The translations under genes and the position numbers were made by a program. Shown here piece after piece: positions 9,552 through 11,157 of a DNA stretch of 11,157 bases. The stretch covers positions 1 to 11,157 of the forward strand of contig NW_003150936.1 of NCBI RefSeq assembly GCF_000003605.2. The letters run 5' to 3'. This stretch comes from Saccoglossus kowalevskii (Eukaryota; Hemichordata; Enteropneusta; Harrimaniidae). How positions within the stretch are numbered: the first letter of the stretch is position 1; every line of letters starts with the position of its first letter. The notes below the pieces were generated by a model. The model made no database searches. It worked only from the letters and a program-made list of their open reading frames with translations, and had not been told where the DNA came from.

Positions 9552-10171
9552 GTGAGTTATATGCCTTAGGGATGGCAATAATATCTTTTAAAACCCTTTA
9601 GTAATTATGTCACGTGAGTTATATGCCTTAGGGATGGCAATAATATCTTTTAAAACCCTTTAGTAATTATGTCACGTGAGTTATATGTCTTAGGGATGGC
9701 AATAATATCTTTTAAAACCCTTTAGTAATTATGTCACGTGAGTTATATGCCTTAGGGATGGCAATAATATCTTTTAAACCCCTTTAGTAATTATGTCATG
9801 TGAGTTATATGCCTTAGGGATGGCAATGATATCTTTTAAAAACCTTTAGTAATTATGTCACGTGAGTTATATGCCTTAGGGATGGCAATAATATCTTTTA
9901 AACCCCTTTAGTAATTATGTCATGTGAGTTATATGCCTTAGGGATGGCAATAATATCTTTCAAAACCATTTAGTAATTATGTCATGTGAGTTATATGTCT
10001 TAGGGATGGCAATAATATCTTTTAAAACCCTTTAGTAATTATGTCACGTGAGTTATATGCCTTAGGGATGGCAATAATATCTTTTAAAACCCTTTAGTAA
10101 TGATGTCATGTGAGTTATATGCCTTAGGGATGGCAATAATATCTTTTAAATCCCTTTAGTAATCATGTCAT
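9552..10171 (+). repeat. Ten-unit block D, copy 3 (M155-M164)
   Basis: All ten unit states match the copy at 7506-8125, at an offset of exactly 2046 bp (33 units). Private changes are AAAACCATTT in the TTTC unit (near 9961) and AATCATGTC at the end of the AAATCCC unit (near 10163). This unit order seen three times is the clearest higher-order repeat in the window. Confidence 0.9.
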
Positions 10172-10543
10172 GTGAGTTATATGCCTTGGGGATGGCAATA
10201 ATATCTTTTAAACCCCTTTAGTAATTATGTCATGTGAGTTATATGCCTTAGGGATGTCAATAATATCTTTTAAAACCCTTTAGTAATTATGTCACGTGAG
10301 TTATATGCCTTAGGGATGGCAATAATATCTTTTAAAACCCTTTAGTAATTATGTCATGTGAGTTATATGCCTTAGGGATGGCAATAATATCTTTTAAAAC
10401 CCTGTAGTAATTTATGTCACGTGAGTTATATGTCATAGGGATGGCAATAATATCTTTAAAACCCTTTTAGTAATTATGTCACGTGAGTTATATGCTTAGG
10501 GATGGCAATAATATCTTTTAAAACCCTTTAGTAATTATGTCAT

Positions 10544-11157
10544 GTGAGTTATATGCCTTAGGGATGGCAATGATATCTTTTAAAAACCTTTAGTAATTAT
10601 GTCACGTGAGTTATATGCCTTAGGGATGGCAATAATATCTTTTAAAACCCTTTAGTAATTATGTAATGTGAGTTATATGCCTTAGGGATGGCAATAATAT
10701 CTTTTAAAACCCGTTAGTAATTATGTCACGTGAGTTATATGTCATAGGGATGGCAATAATATCTTTTAAACCCTTTAGTAATTATGTCACGTGAGTTATA
10801 TGCCTTAGGGATGGCAATAATATCTTTTAAACCCCTTTAGTAATTATGTCATGTGAGTTATATGCCTTAGGGATGGCAATAATATCTTTCAAAACCCTTT
10901 AGTAATTATGTCATGTGAGTTATATGCCTTAGGGATGGCAATAATATCTTTTAAACCCCTTTAGTAATTATGTCATGTGAGTTATATGCCTTAGGGATGG
11001 CAATAATATCTTTTAAACCCCTTTAGTAATTATGTCATGTGAGTTATATGCCTTAGGGATGGCAATAATATCTTTCAAAACCCTTTAGTAATTATGTCAT
11101 GTGAGTTATATGTCTTAGGGATGGCAATAATATCTTTTAAAACCCTTTAGTAATTAT
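10544..11157 (+). repeat. Ten-unit block H, copy 2, cut by window end (M171-M180)
   Basis: The copy follows the unit states of 8808-9427 through the GTCTTA unit at 11101, which the window truncates at 57 of 62 bp. Its first unit has GATATC, as in block D, where copy 1 has TTATATC. The GTCATA unit (10730) has lost one base in the AAAACCC run. The duplication may continue beyond the window. Confidence 0.85.

Larger units (their letters stand above)
10..11157. repeat. 62-bp tandem satellite array, about 180 copies
   Basis: Head-to-tail copies of a 62-bp unit, all in one orientation, fill the window. Taking GTGAGTTATATG as the unit start, starts fall at 9, 71, 133, 195 and so on to 11101. That is 179 full units plus 57 bp of the 180th. 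The expected offset for 179 units is 11098 bp and the observed one is 11092. The net -6 is fully explained by indels I can place: single-base losses near 809, 2234, 3225, 6303, 7343, 10494 and 10768, and a gain near 10411. No unique sequence interrupts the array. Stops occur in all three phases on both strands, so the longest stop-free run in the canonical unit is about 72 nt. I see no coding capacity. The function is unknown; such arrays are typical of heterochromatin or repeat-expanded organelle control regions. The right end is open. Confidence 0.99.

Noticed and set aside
10-11157. CRISPR array
   Set aside because: The whole 62-bp period is conserved, so there are no variable spacers between short repeats, and no cas genes are present.
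10-11157. Protein-coding repeat gene (tandem-repeat surface protein)
   Set aside because: 62 is not a multiple of 3, and stops lie in all three phases on both strands of the canonical unit. The longest open stretch is about 72 nt, even if TGA is read as tryptophan.
10-11157. Centromere CENP-B box
   Set aside because: That motif needs TTCG and CGGG elements; the unit has a single CpG, within CACGTG, and nothing resembling the box.
10-11157. tRNA, rRNA or other structured RNA genes
   Set aside because: The strongest inverted repeat I see in a unit is a 4-bp TGCC/GGCA stem, and there is no cloverleaf or rRNA-like sequence.
10-11157. Embedded transposon or insertion sequence
   Set aside because: Unit phase can be followed from 9 to 11101 with only single-base indels, leaving no room for any inserted element.
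10-11157. Simple, strictly periodic higher-order repeat
   Set aside because: Duplicated blocks occur at spacings of 5, 7, 16, 28, 33, 45 and 64 units, with no single period covering the array.
10-11157. Iterated promoter or polyadenylation signals (TTATATG, AATAAT)
   Set aside because: These are short AT-rich matches with no adjacent gene. The exact AATAAA signal is absent from the canonical unit on both strands.

Overview
The window is one uninterrupted tandem satellite array. A 62-bp, AT-rich unit (about 32% G+C in the canonical copy at 133-194) is repeated head to tail, all in the same orientation. It runs from about position 10 to the right end, giving 179 full copies plus a 57-bp partial copy. 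Copies usually differ from the canonical unit by zero to three bases. There is no gene, RNA gene, transposon, CRISPR array or unique spacer inside the array. Every reading frame on both strands is closed: in the canonical unit the longest stop-free stretch is about 72 nt, because 62 is not a multiple of 3 and all phases carry stops. Only the first 9 bases fail to match the repeat, so the left edge may be a real array boundary. The array continues past the right edge.

Such a long, homogenised, non-coding short-unit array points to a eukaryotic genome (centromeric, pericentromeric, subtelomeric or sex-chromosome heterochromatin) or a repeat-expanded organelle control region. The sequence alone does not identify the species. 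From memory, Schistosoma mansoni mitochondrial DNA has a minisatellite with a 62-bp unit. I cannot match the sequence to it and give this only as a lead.

The interest is in the higher-order layout. By reading variant bases copy by copy (M1 starts at 9, M180 at 11101), I find several families of duplicated multi-monomer blocks. An 8-copy block at 10-504 recurs at 3974-4469, with a 4-copy piece at 5896-6143. A 16-copy block at 2116-3106 is followed directly by a 13-copy version at 3107-3911 that lacks three copies. A 10-copy (620-bp) block occurs at 4718-5337, 7506-8125 and 9552-10171. A 5-copy block (310 bp) is doubled in tandem at 5090-5709. A 7-copy block (434 bp) is doubled in tandem at 6515-7381. 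An 8-copy block at 6268-6762 recurs at 8002-8497. A 10-copy block at 8808-9427 recurs at 10544-11157. Marker variants split the array into a left domain (to about 4470) and a right domain with different diagnostic bases.

Each unit junction carries a TCACGTGA or TCATGTGA site. The C and T forms are about equally common, and T is almost always linked to an upstream AAACCCC variant. The picture is repeated unequal exchange or segmental amplification of blocks of several units, not independent decay of single units.
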